From assembly GCA_016124895.1 (NCBI GenBank), contig WGMU01000077.1, forward strand, positions 1 through 55,060: a DNA stretch of 55,060 nt. Reading direction: 5' to 3'. Of the stretch, positions 28,819-38,874 are shown one piece after another; positions within the stretch are counted from its first letter, which is position 1; each line of letters opens with the position of its first letter. This DNA comes from a bacterium. GTDB taxonomy: Bacteria > Planctomycetota > Planctomycetia > Planctomycetales > Planctomycetaceae. The notes beneath the pieces are model-generated. The model saw only the letters and a program-made list of their open reading frames with translations, ran no database searches and was not told the DNA's origin. The translations under genes were made by a program, and so were the position numbers.

Positions 28819-30201
28819 TCATTTTCCGACGCAATACAGATGCCTGTCCGACCGGATCAGCAGACGCCTGCCATCAACAACGGGGCTGCCATTGAACAGG
28901 CTGCCGTCGCGGAGTTCGTTGGTGGCCAGCAGCTCGAACTCGGGTTTCGCCGCGACGACGAATGTCCGGCCATCGCGGTTCAGGTAGTAGATGCGACCGT
29001 CGACCAGCACGGCGGATGAGTAAACCTGGCCGGCGCGGTCGACTCGTTCTTCGTAAGCAAGGTCGCCGGATTCGGACTTCGCGGCGTAGGCAATTCCACG
29101 CTGGTCGTTCATCCAATACAGGTGACCGCCTAGAAAGACCGGCGACGAAACGTTCGAGCCTTTGTTGTTCGTCCAAATCCGGTGAGTCGAAGTGACGTCA
29201 CCGCTTCCACCCGTTCTGACCGCCAGCGATGCGATGCCGGATCGGCCACCGAGGCAGTAAACGACTCCTTCATGCGCGACAACGCTCGGCACCATGTACC
29301 AGGTGATGTCGGTTTTGCAGGTCCAGAGCTGCTGGCCGTTCGTCGGATCGAACGCCTGAATCGTTCCGTGAGTGGCGATGATGACTTCCTTGCGACCGCC
29401 GATCGCATCAGCGACCAGCGGCGTGTTCCAGGCTTCTTTGATGCCGCGCGCCCTCCAGACTTCCTGGCCGGTCGACTTGTTGAGGGCAACCAGCGATTCG
29501 CTTTCGACGCTTGCATTGACCAGCAGCAGGTCGCCATGCAGAACCGGCGACGAAGCCGAACCCCAGCCGTGCGTGCGGCTGCCGACGTCGGACTGCCAGA
29601 GCTGATTGCCGTCATGGTCGAACGCGATGACGCCTGTCTTGCCGAAGAAAACGTAAACCCGGTCGCGGTCAACGGCCGGAGTGCTCGCCGCGAAACCATG
29701 GTCGCGAATCCGTTCTTCTTCGGGCAGTTTCGCTTTGACGGACTTGTCCCAGATTACATCACCGGTCTTCCGGTCGATCGCGATCAGATGCCGCTTCAGG
29801 TCATCGAGACTCCCGCCCGGCTGATCCGGGACAAAGTATCCGGTGTAGCAGGTCACGTAGATCCGATCGCCAAAGACCACCGGGCTCGACGCTCCTGGTC
29901 CCGGCAACCTGGTCTTCCAGGCGATGTTTTCGTCGAGACTCCAGTTGAGCGGCAGCCCGGTTGCCTCACTGATCCCCATTCCCGTCGGCCCGCGAAATTG
30001 AGTCCATTCGATCGAACCTTTCGTCTGAAGTTCGGCACCGCTACCTGCGCTGGATTGAACGGGAGCCTCTGCCACGCCACGTTTACCAGCGGACTGCTCA
30101 GTGCCGCTGGCTGCTGCAACGTCTCCCTCAGAACTGCAGCCTGCCAGGACGAGCGCCGACAGCAGGTTCAGCATGCACATTCTGAATCGAAAATTCTGCA
30201 C
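28819..30201 (-). CDS. PQQ-type beta-propeller lipoprotein
   Basis: 460 residues. The lipobox LVLAGC at about 17-22 predicts a lipid-anchored exported protein. The rest carries repeated PQQ/BamB-like blades: IAWKTRLPGPGASSPVVF, LIAIDRKTGDVIWDKSV, LVALNKSTGQEVWRARG, IQAFDPTNGQQLWTCKTD and IYYLNRDGRTFVV. Planctomycetes encode many of these outer-wall propellers. Enzymatic PQQ use is not implied, because the dehydrogenase calcium/PQQ pocket motifs are absent. Its start lies 12 bases after the stop of the upstream minus-strand gene, so the two form an operon. Confidence 0.9.
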   Translation of the reverse strand: MQNFRFRMCMLNLLSALVLAGCSSEGDVAAASGTEQSAGKRGVAEAPVQSSAGSGAELQTKGSIEWTQFRGPTGMGISEATGLPLNWSLDENIAWKTRLPGPGASSPVVFGDRIYVTCYTGYFVPDQPGGSLDDLKRHLIAIDRKTGDVIWDKSVKAKLPEEERIRDHGFAASTPAVDRDRVYVFFGKTGVIAFDHDGNQLWQSDVGSRTHGWGSASSPVLHGDLLLVNASVESESLVALNKSTGQEVWRARGIKEAWNTPLVADAIGGRKEVIIATHGTIQAFDPTNGQQLWTCKTDITWYMVPSVVAHEGVVYCLGGRSGIASLAVRTGGSGDVTSTHRIWTNNKGSNVSSPVFLGGHLYWMNDQRGIAYAAKSESGDLAYEERVDRAGQVYSSAVLVDGRIYYLNRDGRTFVVAAKPEFELLATNELRDGSLFNGSPVVDGRRLLIRSDRHLYCVGK

Positions 30202-30213
30202 GGCGTCACTCCT

Positions 30214-31692
30214 TCAATGAGTGTCAGTTGCCACCTCGGGCGGCTTGATAAAAAACTCAAACTCCAGCGGCGTCTGCAGCAGCAGTTCGCAGGTCAGTTC
30301 GCCAGCTTCTGGCTCGGCGTCGAAGAAGACCAGCCATGCAAAGTCATAGAACTGCCGGATGTGCGAGGGGGCTTCGCGGCCCTGTGAGTCGTGCGTGCGG
30401 ACCAGAATCTGAGTCCCTGCAGGCAGACCTTCATTACTCAGAATCAGGCACGGAGCTTCGGTCTCAAGAGAAAGCAGCAGGCCCTGTGGGCCTCCGACAT
30501 ATCGCCACTCCAGCCGGTACTGAGCAAACTTCTGATTGCCGGACGCGATCGGAACATTACCGCCGGACGAGTACTGGCGGTTGAAGCCCAGATAATCCGG
30601 AAGCTGGAACTCCTGTTTGCCGATCCCGGCACTGGCAACAGGCACCAGTTCTGCTGTTTGTCCCTCCAACGAAGTCAGCGATGTGTCGAACGTATTGTCT
30701 TCCAGCACGCGGACTCCACTGATTGTTACACGTTCGTCGTCCGTGAAGTCGGCTCCGGCTTCACGCGTTGCCTGGAAGCGGACTCGCCAGGCTGGTTCAT
30801 TGCGTGAAAGAGTGACGTCCCATGGAGAAGCGTCATTCCCCAGGACATCCGCGACAGTCTGCAACCCGTAGCTCCAGTGCTCGGCCCGCTTGCCGTCCTT
30901 CAGCAACCTGGCATCACATTCAAGCTGCCACCGGCGGCCGTCCTTCGAATCGTTACTACGGCGGTCGTGTGCCTTCAATCGGGCGTTCGTCAGGACCAAC
31001 GACACCGGGTCCTGGTCGACTGTGGCAGGCAGCGGCTGCGGAGTCCACTCGGTCGCGGGCGGCGTCCAGTTTGGAATGAATGGGAGCGACGCGACTTTCC
31101 TGCCATCGCTGTCGAAGAAGTCGAGAGTGGCAGGTCCGTTTGCACGAAACACTGGAAACTCGGAGGCAATGATGATGCGCCGCCACTTGTCCTGAAGGCC
31201 GATCACCGTCTCTTTGAAAGGCCGAAACGGCCGCTGGCCTGTACCTTGGCTATGTGAACTCTGGTTTGTGTAAACGTAGCGATGCGGGTTTCTGTCCTGA
31301 ATCGGTTCGTCATTCGCGCCGGTGACCTCGCAGCGAGACCACCAGTCGAAATCGAGGAAATCTTTCGTCTCCGGATCGTGGCGGCTGACGAAGAAGACCA
31401 CACTGTTTCGATTGGAACTCTGATTGATCGTTCGCAGGTTTGCCGGTTGAACACGCCAGTGAATACCGGGCGGGAAAATGGGGACCGGCAGTGTGTGCGT
31501 TGTTCCGTACGACACAGCGTGCAACGTCAGGACAGAACCGTCCGGCATTGGGACCGTGCTGAGCTGTGGCAGTCCGAATGCCGCAGCCTGTTTGTCGAAC
31601 TTCGCCAGCATGACCAGCTCGCCCGCGATGATCGACACCGTAACCAGAGCCGAGACGACGATTACGACGGCGGGTGTTAGACGGGAACGCAT
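30214..31692 (-). CDS. Membrane-anchored protein of unknown function
   Basis: 492 residues. The N-terminus MRSRLTPAVVIVVSALVTVSIIAGELVML is a signal anchor. The remainder is extracytoplasmic, mostly beta, with repeated segments such as SVVFFVSRHDPETKDFLDFD and GPATLDFFDSDGRKVASLPF. It ends in a cluster of hydrophobic strands near the C-terminus (GELTCELLLQTPLEFEFFIK). I recognise no family. The 12-base gap to the PQQ lipoprotein suggests they are made together and act in the envelope. Upstream lies a 256-base gap filled by repeats B1 and C2. Confidence 0.75.
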   Translation of the reverse strand: MRSRLTPAVVIVVSALVTVSIIAGELVMLAKFDKQAAAFGLPQLSTVPMPDGSVLTLHAVSYGTTHTLPVPIFPPGIHWRVQPANLRTINQSSNRNSVVFFVSRHDPETKDFLDFDWWSRCEVTGANDEPIQDRNPHRYVYTNQSSHSQGTGQRPFRPFKETVIGLQDKWRRIIIASEFPVFRANGPATLDFFDSDGRKVASLPFIPNWTPPATEWTPQPLPATVDQDPVSLVLTNARLKAHDRRSNDSKDGRRWQLECDARLLKDGKRAEHWSYGLQTVADVLGNDASPWDVTLSRNEPAWRVRFQATREAGADFTDDERVTISGVRVLEDNTFDTSLTSLEGQTAELVPVASAGIGKQEFQLPDYLGFNRQYSSGGNVPIASGNQKFAQYRLEWRYVGGPQGLLLSLETEAPCLILSNEGLPAGTQILVRTHDSQGREAPSHIRQFYDFAWLVFFDAEPEAGELTCELLLQTPLEFEFFIKPPEVATDTH

Positions 31693-31740
31693 GGCAGACC
31701 GCTTTCAAACAGAGAATCTCGTTCTCACCGTCCCACGCCT

Positions 31741-31845
31741 CTCGTTCCCACGGTCCCCGTGGGAACGCATTGACCGCCGCTCTGCGGCGATTCGTGGACG
31801 CCGGGCGTCCGTGGCCGGCGTTCCCACGCAGAGCGTGGGAACGAG
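31741..31845. repeat. Repeat family B copy 1 (105 bases)
   Basis: The ends are CTCGTTCCCACG and GTGGGAACGAG, with a second inverted pair just inside and a conserved core CCGCCGCTCTGCGGCGATT. Copy 2 at 47061-47165 has exactly the same length and the same core with substitutions. Confidence 0.9.
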
Positions 31846-31882
31846 CCAATTCCCAAAGATACAGCAATCGCCACGGTCACAC

Positions 31883-31933
31883 GTGTGCCACTGGCTCTGC
31901 CAGTGCCCGTGCCAGGACGCGCTGGCACACAGG
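31883..31933. repeat. Repeat family C copy 2
   Basis: GTGTGCCACTGGCTCTGCCAG opens the copy and GGCACACAGGA closes it; the outer TGTGCC/GGCACA arms and the inner CTGGC/GCCAG arms are both inverted. Shorter than copy 1 by about 30 bases in the middle. It abuts the 3' end of the PHP gene. Confidence 0.75.
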
Positions 31934-31948
31934 ACGAGAATACCAGCT

Positions 31949-33280
31949 CTACTTTGCTGCCTTGCCGACGACAGGCTGGATCCAGGCCTGCTCGAAGTCG
32001 TCAATTTCAGAGGGGTTGGGATGCTTCCGTGTCGAAGTTACTCGCGCGCGGACGTAAATCTCGCTGCCCCGGAATTCGTACGAGGCCGTTCGCCCGTCGA
32101 CGGTCTTCAGCACTTTGCCGATATCGTCGCTGTAACGTCGGGTTGCTCGGATCTCCTTGCCGTTCTTATCAAGTATTGGTGAGGACTCGGCGTCGTATCC
32201 GGCGAGTGTTCCGATAAATTCGATGCGGTAATCGACTCCTTCGTTCTCGACGACTTTGATGTCGATCCGGTCGCTGGACGAGGTCACGGATTCGAGCGTC
32301 ACGCCCGACGACGCGTAAAAGTCGCCGCGTTCCATCGCCGCGATCAGCGCAGCGGGCTGCAGTTCGTCAGCGAGGACCATCACCCAGCCGCGGCCGGGTT
32401 CGCTGGCGCGACTGGGGATGTTGTGGTAGTTGTGCCCGTCGTCGGTCCCGACGCCGTACATGACAGGCAACCCGAGTTCCGCAAGCCGCTTCGTGAGGAC
32501 GATGTCCCACAAACGCTCAGTTGAGGCGTGCTCGGCGTTGCCCGAATTGTTCACGCCAGGATGCCCGTTGTAGACCTCGAAGAACCGCTCGCCGCGCACC
32601 GGGGCGAGGTCTTCCGCCGTGATGCCGTAGCCGAAGTTGGGATGGTTCAGGTGGATGAACATCGGCTGGCCAGTGCGTTCGCGCTGAGCGACAACCGCGT
32701 TGACGTTGTTCTGCATCGTCTCGGTGACGGACTCGCCATGCAGCGGCGGGATCAGCGACTTGAGGTTCGTCGCGTTCATGTGGATCGACAGCCGCTGAAA
32801 GCTGTCGGTGATTTCCTCGCCCTGAATGAGCAGGAACCTGCCGGGGATGGCGAGTTTGTCGCTGACTTCCTGAAACGTCTTCAGTCGGACTTCGGTGCGG
32901 CCTTCGACTTCGCGTGACTCGACCCAGTCACCCGGAAACGCAGCCTTCAGTTTCTCAAGCGCGGCCTGTCCGGTCTTCTTCTTCGCGATGTCGACCCAGC
33001 GGTCGGTACTGGTTGCCAGGATGTTGTGATCGGTGAAGCCGAGGAAGTCGTAATCGTGCTCGCGGTACCACAGGGCGATCATTTCGAGATAGTCGTCGCC
33101 GTCGCTCCACAGCGAGTGTGTATGCAGATTGCCGCGGTACCACTGCTTCGCGCCCGCGGCCTTCAGCGTCGTGGCCTGAGCGGAATGCTGCGGTTCCGTC
33201 GGCGCATTGAGAATCAGCAGCAGAGCCACGGCAGCGATGACGCAGCTCGAAATCAGCAGTCGTTTCAGTGATGAGTTCAT
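31949..33280 (-). CDS. Exported PHP-domain protein
   Basis: 443 residues from ATG 33280; an ATG seven codons upstream (33301) is possible, but an AGGACC-like ribosome-binding site fits 33280. The N-terminal hydrophobic helix LLISSCVIAAVALLLIL is a signal anchor. A PHP metal-hydrolase domain follows, with NLHTHSLWSDGDD (HxH), then FLGFTDHN and later FIHLNHPNFG and YNGHPGVNN. PHP domains bind three metals and hydrolyse phosphoesters. A secreted version with a beta-rich C-terminus (about 340-443) is common in planctomycetes, but its substrate is unknown. It is divergent from the first DUF1501 gene (143-base gap). Confidence 0.88.
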   Translation of the reverse strand: MNSSLKRLLISSCVIAAVALLLILNAPTEPQHSAQATTLKAAGAKQWYRGNLHTHSLWSDGDDYLEMIALWYREHDYDFLGFTDHNILATSTDRWVDIAKKKTGQAALEKLKAAFPGDWVESREVEGRTEVRLKTFQEVSDKLAIPGRFLLIQGEEITDSFQRLSIHMNATNLKSLIPPLHGESVTETMQNNVNAVVAQRERTGQPMFIHLNHPNFGYGITAEDLAPVRGERFFEVYNGHPGVNNSGNAEHASTERLWDIVLTKRLAELGLPVMYGVGTDDGHNYHNIPSRASEPGRGWVMVLADELQPAALIAAMERGDFYASSGVTLESVTSSSDRIDIKVVENEGVDYRIEFIGTLAGYDAESSPILDKNGKEIRATRRYSDDIGKVLKTVDGRTASYEFRGSEIYVRARVTSTRKHPNPSEIDDFEQAWIQPVVGKAAK

Positions 33281-33423
33281 ATCTGGTCCTGATGAAGACA
33301 CGGCAAGGCAAGGCAGTTATCGCATCGGATAGACACGCTGGCGAACGCTGGAATATGCTCGGACGCGACGCACGACGCCACCGTGCGGGTCAGTTTGAAC
33401 AACGATTCGCAAAGCTCCAACTC

Positions 33424-34827
33424 ATGCCGAGCCATATTTCACCACCGCTGCTGACTCGTCGCGACACGGTTCGCGCCGGGACTGTCGGACTGCTCGGGAT
33501 GTCTCTGCCGCGTCTGCTGGAAGCGCAGGCTGCCGCGAATGAAGCAGCCGCCGCAGCGCAGACTCACGGCGCGAAGGCCTGCATCCTGCTCTTTATGTGG
33601 GGAGGACCATCGCAGCTTGAGACGTGGGATTTGAAGCCGAACGCGCCTGCCGAGGTCCGCGGCGAATTTCAGCCGATTGCGACCAACGTACCCGGCATTC
33701 AGATCGGCGAGTACTTCCCGAAGCTGGCGCAGCGCACCGACAAACTCGCGATCATCCGGTCGATGACGCACCCCAACGTCGACCACCTGACCGCGACGCA
33801 TTACGTCCTGACCGGGAAGATGCCACCGCCGAGCGGCAACATTCAGGATGACTGGCCGACGTACGGCTCGGTGCTCTCGAAACTCGGGCGTGGCACGCCG
33901 CCGCTGCCGCCGTTCGTGTCGATGCGCCCGAAACTCGAAAACACCGTGCCGCGGTTTGTCGAGCAGTCGCACGGCCAGTTCGCCGGCTGGCTCGGGCCGA
34001 CCTGGGACCCACTGACCATCGACGCCAACCCGGCGATGCCTGATTACCGCATCGGTGACTTCGTGCTGCAGGATGGCGTCACACAGCGGCGCATGGACGA
34101 ACGTCAGAGTCTGCTGGGACGGTTCGAGAGTCAGCTCTCGCAGCTTGAAACGGACGGCCGGCTCGGCGTGATGAGCCGGCATTACAGCCGCGCCTTCGAC
34201 CTGCTGGCCTCCGCGGTTGGACGATCAGCGTTTGACCTGACCGACGAGCCGGACGAGATGCGGGACCGCTACGGCCACAATCCGCACGGCCAGTCGGTGC
34301 TGCAGGCGCGGCGGCTTGTCGAACGCGGCGTGCCGCTCGTCACCGTCTTCTGGCCGAACGACGGGATCAAGAACGTCAGCGTTTACTGGGACACGCACAG
34401 CCGCAACTTCATCGACCACCGCGAGCGGCTGATGCCCGTTGCCGATCAGGCGTTCTCAACACTGCTCGATGATCTGGAAGAACGCGGGATGCTGGACGAA
34501 ACGCTGGTCATCTGGAGCGGCGAGTTTGGCCGCACGCCGAAAATTGGCCAGCGGAACAGCGACGCCGGGGCCGGCGCCGACGGCCGCGATCACTGGCCCA
34601 ACGTGTTCAGCTCGGTGCTGGCTGGCGGTGGAGTTCGTGGCGGCCAGGTTTACGGATCGTCGGACCGCTACGCGGCGTATCCCGCTTCGGACGCTGTCAA
34701 TCCGGTCGACTTTGCCGCGACGGTGTATGAACTGCTCGGCGTCCCCGGCGGACTGGAACTGCGAGACAACCTCAACCGCCCCTTTGCGATCTGCCCCGGT
34801 CAACCGATCCGCGAATTGATCGCGTAG
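33424..34827 (+). CDS. DUF1501 family protein, first copy
   Basis: 467 residues from ATG 33424; the upstream open frame does not resemble the family. A Tat-like N-terminus reads LTRRDTVRAGTVGLLGMSL. The core holds the family blocks LFMWGGPSQLETWDLKP, MTHPNVDHLTATHYVLTG, DTHSRNFIDHRE and IWSGEFGRTPKI, with the alkaline-phosphatase-fold metal ligands spread through them. DUF1501 proteins are exported, usually encoded next to DUF1549/DUF1553 cytochrome-like proteins in planctomycetes; here no such partner is adjacent. Function is unknown, perhaps a sulfatase/phosphatase-like hydrolase. Confidence 0.95.
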   Translation: MPSHISPPLLTRRDTVRAGTVGLLGMSLPRLLEAQAAANEAAAAAQTHGAKACILLFMWGGPSQLETWDLKPNAPAEVRGEFQPIATNVPGIQIGEYFPKLAQRTDKLAIIRSMTHPNVDHLTATHYVLTGKMPPPSGNIQDDWPTYGSVLSKLGRGTPPLPPFVSMRPKLENTVPRFVEQSHGQFAGWLGPTWDPLTIDANPAMPDYRIGDFVLQDGVTQRRMDERQSLLGRFESQLSQLETDGRLGVMSRHYSRAFDLLASAVGRSAFDLTDEPDEMRDRYGHNPHGQSVLQARRLVERGVPLVTVFWPNDGIKNVSVYWDTHSRNFIDHRERLMPVADQAFSTLLDDLEERGMLDETLVIWSGEFGRTPKIGQRNSDAGAGADGRDHWPNVFSSVLAGGGVRGGQVYGSSDRYAAYPASDAVNPVDFAATVYELLGVPGGLELRDNLNRPFAICPGQPIRELIA

Positions 34828-34849
34828 TGGCTGTTCGGCAATGCGGTCT

Positions 34850-34937
34850 GCAGCGCAAAGACGCGGAGCTGCAGAGGAATGCAGAGTTTTCTTAAAAGCG
34901 TCTTTGCGGCACTTCGTGTCTCCGCGTCTTTGCGCTG
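34850..34937. repeat. Intergenic inverted repeat, family A copy 3
   Basis: GCAGCGCAAAGACGCGGA at the left and TCCGCGTCTTTGCGCTG at the right are inverted partners, with an extra internal AAAGCGTCTTTGCGG. It lies between the convergent DUF1501 and metF genes and so could serve as a bidirectional terminator. Confidence 0.9.
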
Positions 34938-34947
34938 AAAGGCAGAA

Positions 34948-35838
34948 TCAGAATTCTCCCTCATCGGCGAACGGGATATCCAGTGCTTCGAGAATGCGGT
35001 CGCAGGCGTCCATGCGGTTGAGCACGTAAAAGTGGATGCCGGGGACGCCTTCGTGGATCAGTTCCTGACACTGCTCGATGGCGAACTCGACGCCGACTTC
35101 AAACTGAGCGTCCTTGTCGTCCTGCACGGCTTCGAGCTTCGCCGCCAGGGCTTCAGGGATGACCGCTCCGCACAGCGACGTGATGCGTTTGATCCGGGCA
35201 AACTCGGTGATCGGCATAATGCCTGGAATGATCGGCTCGTCGATGCCCTCATCTTCGCAGTCGTCACGGAAGCTCAGAAAGCTGGCGTTGTCGTAAAAGA
35301 GCTGCGTGAAAACGGCGTCTGCTCCCGCGTCGATCTTGCGTTTGAGATTCCGGATGTCGGCGGCGAGGTTCGGGGCTTCGGGATGCTTCTCCGGATAGCC
35401 GGCGACGCCGATGCCGACATCGTCGAACGATTCACGGATCAGCGAGACCAGTTCGTTCGCGTATCGCAATCCACCTTCGATCTGCACGAATGCAGACTCG
35501 CCCTGTGGCGGATCACCGCGCAGCGCCATGATGTTGCGAATGCCGCGAGCGGACGCCATCTCGAGCCACTCGACCAGGTCGTCGCGCGTCGAGCCGACGC
35601 AGGTGAAGTGCGCCGTCGCCGTCATGCCGAACCGCTGCTGAATCTCGTCACACAGATCGATCGTCCGCGTCCGCGTGCTGCCCCCCGCGCCGTAGGTGCA
35701 GGAGATGAACGCCGGATTCCAGACGGACGCCTGTTCGAGCATGTTGAACAGCGACTCGTCCCCGGCCGCCGACTTCGGCGGAAAGATTTCGATCGACAGG
35801 CCGAACGGAATCGTCTGATAGATTTCACCAATACGCAT
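34948..35838 (-). CDS. metF: 5,10-methylenetetrahydrofolate reductase
   Basis: 296 residues from ATG 35838, the normal length for bacterial MetF. It reduces methylene-THF to methyl-THF for methionine synthesis, using FAD and NADH. Signatures in order: SIEIFPPKS with the catalytic Glu, [41 protein letters not shown] for the FAD site, [13 protein letters not shown], and [19 protein letters not shown]. The C-terminal block is [14 protein letters not shown]. No SAM riboswitch was recognised upstream. It is a stand-alone gene, divergent from the second DUF1501 gene across a 267-base gap. Confidence 0.96.
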   Translation of the reverse strand: MRIGEIYQTIPFGLSIEIFPPKSAAGDESLFNMLEQASVWNPAFISCTYGAGGSTRTRTIDLCDEIQQRFGMTATAHFTCVGSTRDDLVEWLEMASARGIRNIMALRGDPPQGESAFVQIEGGLRYANELVSLIRESFDDVGIGVAGYPEKHPEAPNLAADIRNLKRKIDAGADAVFTQLFYDNASFLSFRDDCEDEGIDEPIIPGIMPITEFARIKRITSLCGAVIPEALAAKLEAVQDDKDAQFEVGVEFAIEQCQELIHEGVPGIHFYVLNRMDACDRILEALDIPFADEGEF

Positions 35839-36105
35839 GAACGTTGCTGCTGCTGAAGGTCGAATGGATTCCCCGCGTTCCGTCACGGGGGCGGGAGATT
35901 AGCGGACGACGGCTGGCATGTCGAAGACTCTGCCGATCCCGAGCCGGCAGGAAGTGAGACCTGTTGGCTGGCGGGCAATCCGGCTAACGTATCCTTCGAT
36001 GTGAGTTTGCTGTTGCTGACGGAACTCAGCAGACTGACGGTCGTCGAGCCTCGTCACCTGACGCCGTCGCACGCTCTAACAGCCATCCACCAAAGGCGAT
36101 CAGTG

Positions 36106-37554
36106 ATGTTTCCGACGACCAGCCCATTGACCCGGCAGGACGCTCTCAACCGACGTGTCTTTCTGGCAGGATCGTCGATCAGTCTGGGAGCTGCGGCGCT
36201 GGGATCACTCCAGGGAAGCAAGGCATCAGCAGCGGGCGGACTGACGGGGTTTCCGAACTACGCTCCCAGAGCGAAGCGGATAATCTACCTCTTCCAGTCC
36301 GGAGCGCCATCGCAGATGGACCTGTTCGATCCAAAACCGGCAATCGCGGATCGGCGCGGCGAGAACCTGCCGGATTCGATTCGCCAGGGACAGCGTCTGA
36401 CGACGATGACGTCCGGGCAGAAGACGTTTCCCGTCGCGCCGTCGATCTTCAAATTCGCTCAGCACGGCGAATCCGGCATGTGGCTGAGCGACCTGCTGCC
36501 GCACATGGCGACGATCGCCGACAAGCTGTGCATGATCCGGACAGTTCATACCGAAGCGATCAATCACGACCCGGCAATCACGTTCTGTCAGACCGGTTCG
36601 CAGCTCGCTGGCCGGCCAAGCATCGGCTCATGGGTCGGGTACGGACTCGGCAGCGAAAACGAAGACCTGCCGGCGTACATCGTGCTGACATCGTTCGGCA
36701 GCGGACGGCCCAATGATCAGCCGTTGTACGATCGCCTGTGGGGGTCGGGCTTCCTGCCGTCGAAGCACCAGGGCGTCAAGTTCCGCAACACCGGCGACGC
36801 GGTGCTGTATCTGTCGAACCCGCCGGGCGTCAGCAACGAAGCTCGCCGCAGCACGCTCGACCGGATCGCCGCACTCAACGAACAGCGTTTTGAAAAGCTC
36901 GGCGATCCCGACATTCAGACGCGGATTGCTCAGTACGAGATGGCGTTCCGGATGCAGGCGTCTGTTCCGGAGCTGCTCGATATTTCCAACGAGCCGAAAC
37001 ACATCCTCGACGCCTACGGCTCCGATGTTTCACGGCCGGGAAGTTACGCGGCCAACTGCCTGCTCGCTCGGCGACTGGCTGAACGCGATGTCCGCTTCGT
37101 CCAGCTTTTCCACATGGGCTGGGATCACCACGGCGGCTTGCCGGCGGCCATCAAGGGGCAGTGCAACGATACCGACCAGGCGACGACGGCGCTGATCAAC
37201 GACCTCGACGAACGCGGCCTGCTGGAAGACACGCTGATCGTCTGGGGAGGAGAATTCGGTCGCACGATTTACTCGCAGGGCAACATCACCGCGACAGACT
37301 ACGGCCGCGATCATCACCCGCGGTGCTTCACCGTGCTGATGGCCGGAGCAGGCGTGAAGTCCGGCCTGACGTACGGCGAGACCGACGACTACTGCTACAA
37401 CATCGTCAGCAATCCGGTCCACGTACACGATCTGAACGCGACGATCCTGCACCTGCTGGGCATCAATCACGAACGTCTCACGTTTAAATACCAAGGCCGC
37501 GATTTCCGCCTGACCGATATCCACGGCAAACTGGTCGAACCCGTGCTGGCGTGA
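36106..37554 (+). CDS. DUF1501 family protein, second copy
   Basis: 482 residues from ATG 36106. The N-terminus [21 protein letters not shown] is a Tat-type signal. Family blocks are [69 protein letters not shown] and [17 protein letters not shown]. The retention of DHH and HH pairs places it in the DUF1501 subgroup that is usually partnered with DUF1553. It differs clearly in sequence from the first copy 1.3 kb away, so this is not a recent tandem duplication. metF separates them on the opposite strand. Confidence 0.95.
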   Translation: MFPTTSPLTRQDALNRRVFLAGSSISLGAAALGSLQGSKASAAGGLTGFPNYAPRAKRIIYLFQSGAPSQMDLFDPKPAIADRRGENLPDSIRQGQRLTTMTSGQKTFPVAPSIFKFAQHGESGMWLSDLLPHMATIADKLCMIRTVHTEAINHDPAITFCQTGSQLAGRPSIGSWVGYGLGSENEDLPAYIVLTSFGSGRPNDQPLYDRLWGSGFLPSKHQGVKFRNTGDAVLYLSNPPGVSNEARRSTLDRIAALNEQRFEKLGDPDIQTRIAQYEMAFRMQASVPELLDISNEPKHILDAYGSDVSRPGSYAANCLLARRLAERDVRFVQLFHMGWDHHGGLPAAIKGQCNDTDQATTALINDLDERGLLEDTLIVWGGEFGRTIYSQGNITATDYGRDHHPRCFTVLMAGAGVKSGLTYGETDDYCYNIVSNPVHVHDLNATILHLLGINHERLTFKYQGRDFRLTDIHGKLVEPVLA

Positions 37555-37572
37555 GACTGACTGAAGAGTCGA

Positions 37573-37630
37573 CCGCAGATGGACACGGATTTCGCGGAGC
37601 TGATCTGTGTCTCTCTGCGATCATCTGCGG
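37573..37630. repeat. Repeat family F copy 1
   Basis: CCGCAGATG (37573-37581) and CATCTGCGG (37622-37630) are perfect 9-base inverted ends, with GGACACGGATTTCGCGGAG inside. It lies between convergent genes. A looser relative is at 53844-53925. Confidence 0.75.
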
Positions 37631-37689
37631 CTGAATTGCGGTGACGACCATCGGTTCCGTCGCGATGCGGGAACCAGAAAGCCACTCGA

Positions 37690-38874
37690 TCAGGGTTTCC
37701 GCAGGAACAGCCAGACTCGGCCGTGCGTCTGTTTTCCGGCTGTGATTGACTCGACCTGTCTCCGGGCAACCTCGCGGGAATGATTGATGTGCTGCATCGT
37801 CGTCCGAACGTCTCGCATTCGGGCATTCCACAGCGCCGATCGGTCCGGCCCGGAAACACGGTTGGCTGCGGCCTCGCGATACTTGCGAAACAGGAGAGTC
37901 CATTCGGTGAGCAGGTCCGACTGTTTCATCAGTGCCGCTTCACGTTCCGCTAGTTCTTCGTCGGTGAGCTGCTTTTCGAATTCTGCGCCGCTGTCTCCGA
38001 GTACCAGATCGAGACGGCCATTGCTGTTCCAGTCTGTGACACAGATGCGGGCCATGCCGCCCCGCTCCTCGTCTTTAGTCGCGGCCGGGACCAGATCGTC
38101 GGCTCGCGTCAGGTTCGGAGATTCCCGCGTCCCGGTATTCCGGAAGCAGATGACACTGCCGTCGCGAGTGCCGCACAGCAGGTCGGGCAGGCCGTCGGCA
38201 TCCCAGTCGGCGACCGTCGGGCAGTAGGAAAGATTTCGTGTTGTCTGCGGAACTGCGTCCACTTCCATCGGTTCCCGCTCGGTCGGTACGAACGATGAGC
38301 GCGATCCCTCGTTCCGGACAAGAAACAGCCCCTCATTGCTGCCAACGACCAGGTCGAGATCCCCGTCGGCGTCCCAATCGAATGCGAATGGGATCGTCGT
38401 ATCCCCAAGGCGAAGCCTTGCGCCGTCTGGTTTTGTGAGCGTTCGCCCGGCAAGAAAGCGATCTGAGTCCGATCGTTCGAACAGGATGACGTCGCCGTAC
38501 CGGTTGCCAGTGATGATGTCTGTGTCGCCGTCGCCATCGAAATCCACCAGTTGCGGACGGAAGGTTCCCCTCGGCGGTGAAATGCAGCCATCTTTGTCGC
38601 CGTCGAGAAACAGAGTGAACCCGTCAAAGCGATGATCGACTCCGGTTCCCACGTTTCGATAGATGCGGAGCCGCCCGGTGAAGGATTCACCGACAAGCAG
38701 GTCGTCCCGGCCGTCTCCGTCATAGTCGCCAACAAACGGCGCGGCGTGCCCTTCATGTTCGACGTCGATCGGCTGGCCGGACGACATGAGCTGCACGGGC
38801 TCTTTGAAGTCGCTCGCGGCGACAATCGGCAATGCGGTCAGAAAGGCGGTCAGAGTCAGGACAGAGCGGATCAT
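37690..38874 (-). CDS. Exported FG-GAP/VCBS-repeat protein
   Basis: 394 residues. Signal peptide 1-20. Calcium-binding-like FG-GAP/VCBS repeats recur as DYDGDGRDDLLVGE, DFDGDGDTDIITGN, DWDADGDLDLVVGS, DWDADGLPDLLCGT and DWNSNGRLDLVLGD, forming an integrin-like propeller. Residues about 305-394 form a helical, charged tail with EKQLTDEELAEREAAL. The start codon overlaps the stop of the WD40 gene (ATGA at 38874-38871), so translation is coupled and the two exported propellers are likely partners in the envelope. No catalytic domain is visible. Confidence 0.92.
   Translation of the reverse strand: MIRSVLTLTAFLTALPIVAASDFKEPVQLMSSGQPIDVEHEGHAAPFVGDYDGDGRDDLLVGESFTGRLRIYRNVGTGVDHRFDGFTLFLDGDKDGCISPPRGTFRPQLVDFDGDGDTDIITGNRYGDVILFERSDSDRFLAGRTLTKPDGARLRLGDTTIPFAFDWDADGDLDLVVGSNEGLFLVRNEGSRSSFVPTEREPMEVDAVPQTTRNLSYCPTVADWDADGLPDLLCGTRDGSVICFRNTGTRESPNLTRADDLVPAATKDEERGGMARICVTDWNSNGRLDLVLGDSGAEFEKQLTDEELAEREAALMKQSDLLTEWTLLFRKYREAAANRVSGPDRSALWNARMRDVRTTMQHINHSREVARRQVESITAGKQTHGRVWLFLRKP

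Noticed and set aside
29182-30387. Plus-strand open frame of 401 codons opposite the PQQ lipoprotein
   Set aside because: Shadow of a clear propeller gene; no ribosome-binding site or recognisable domain.
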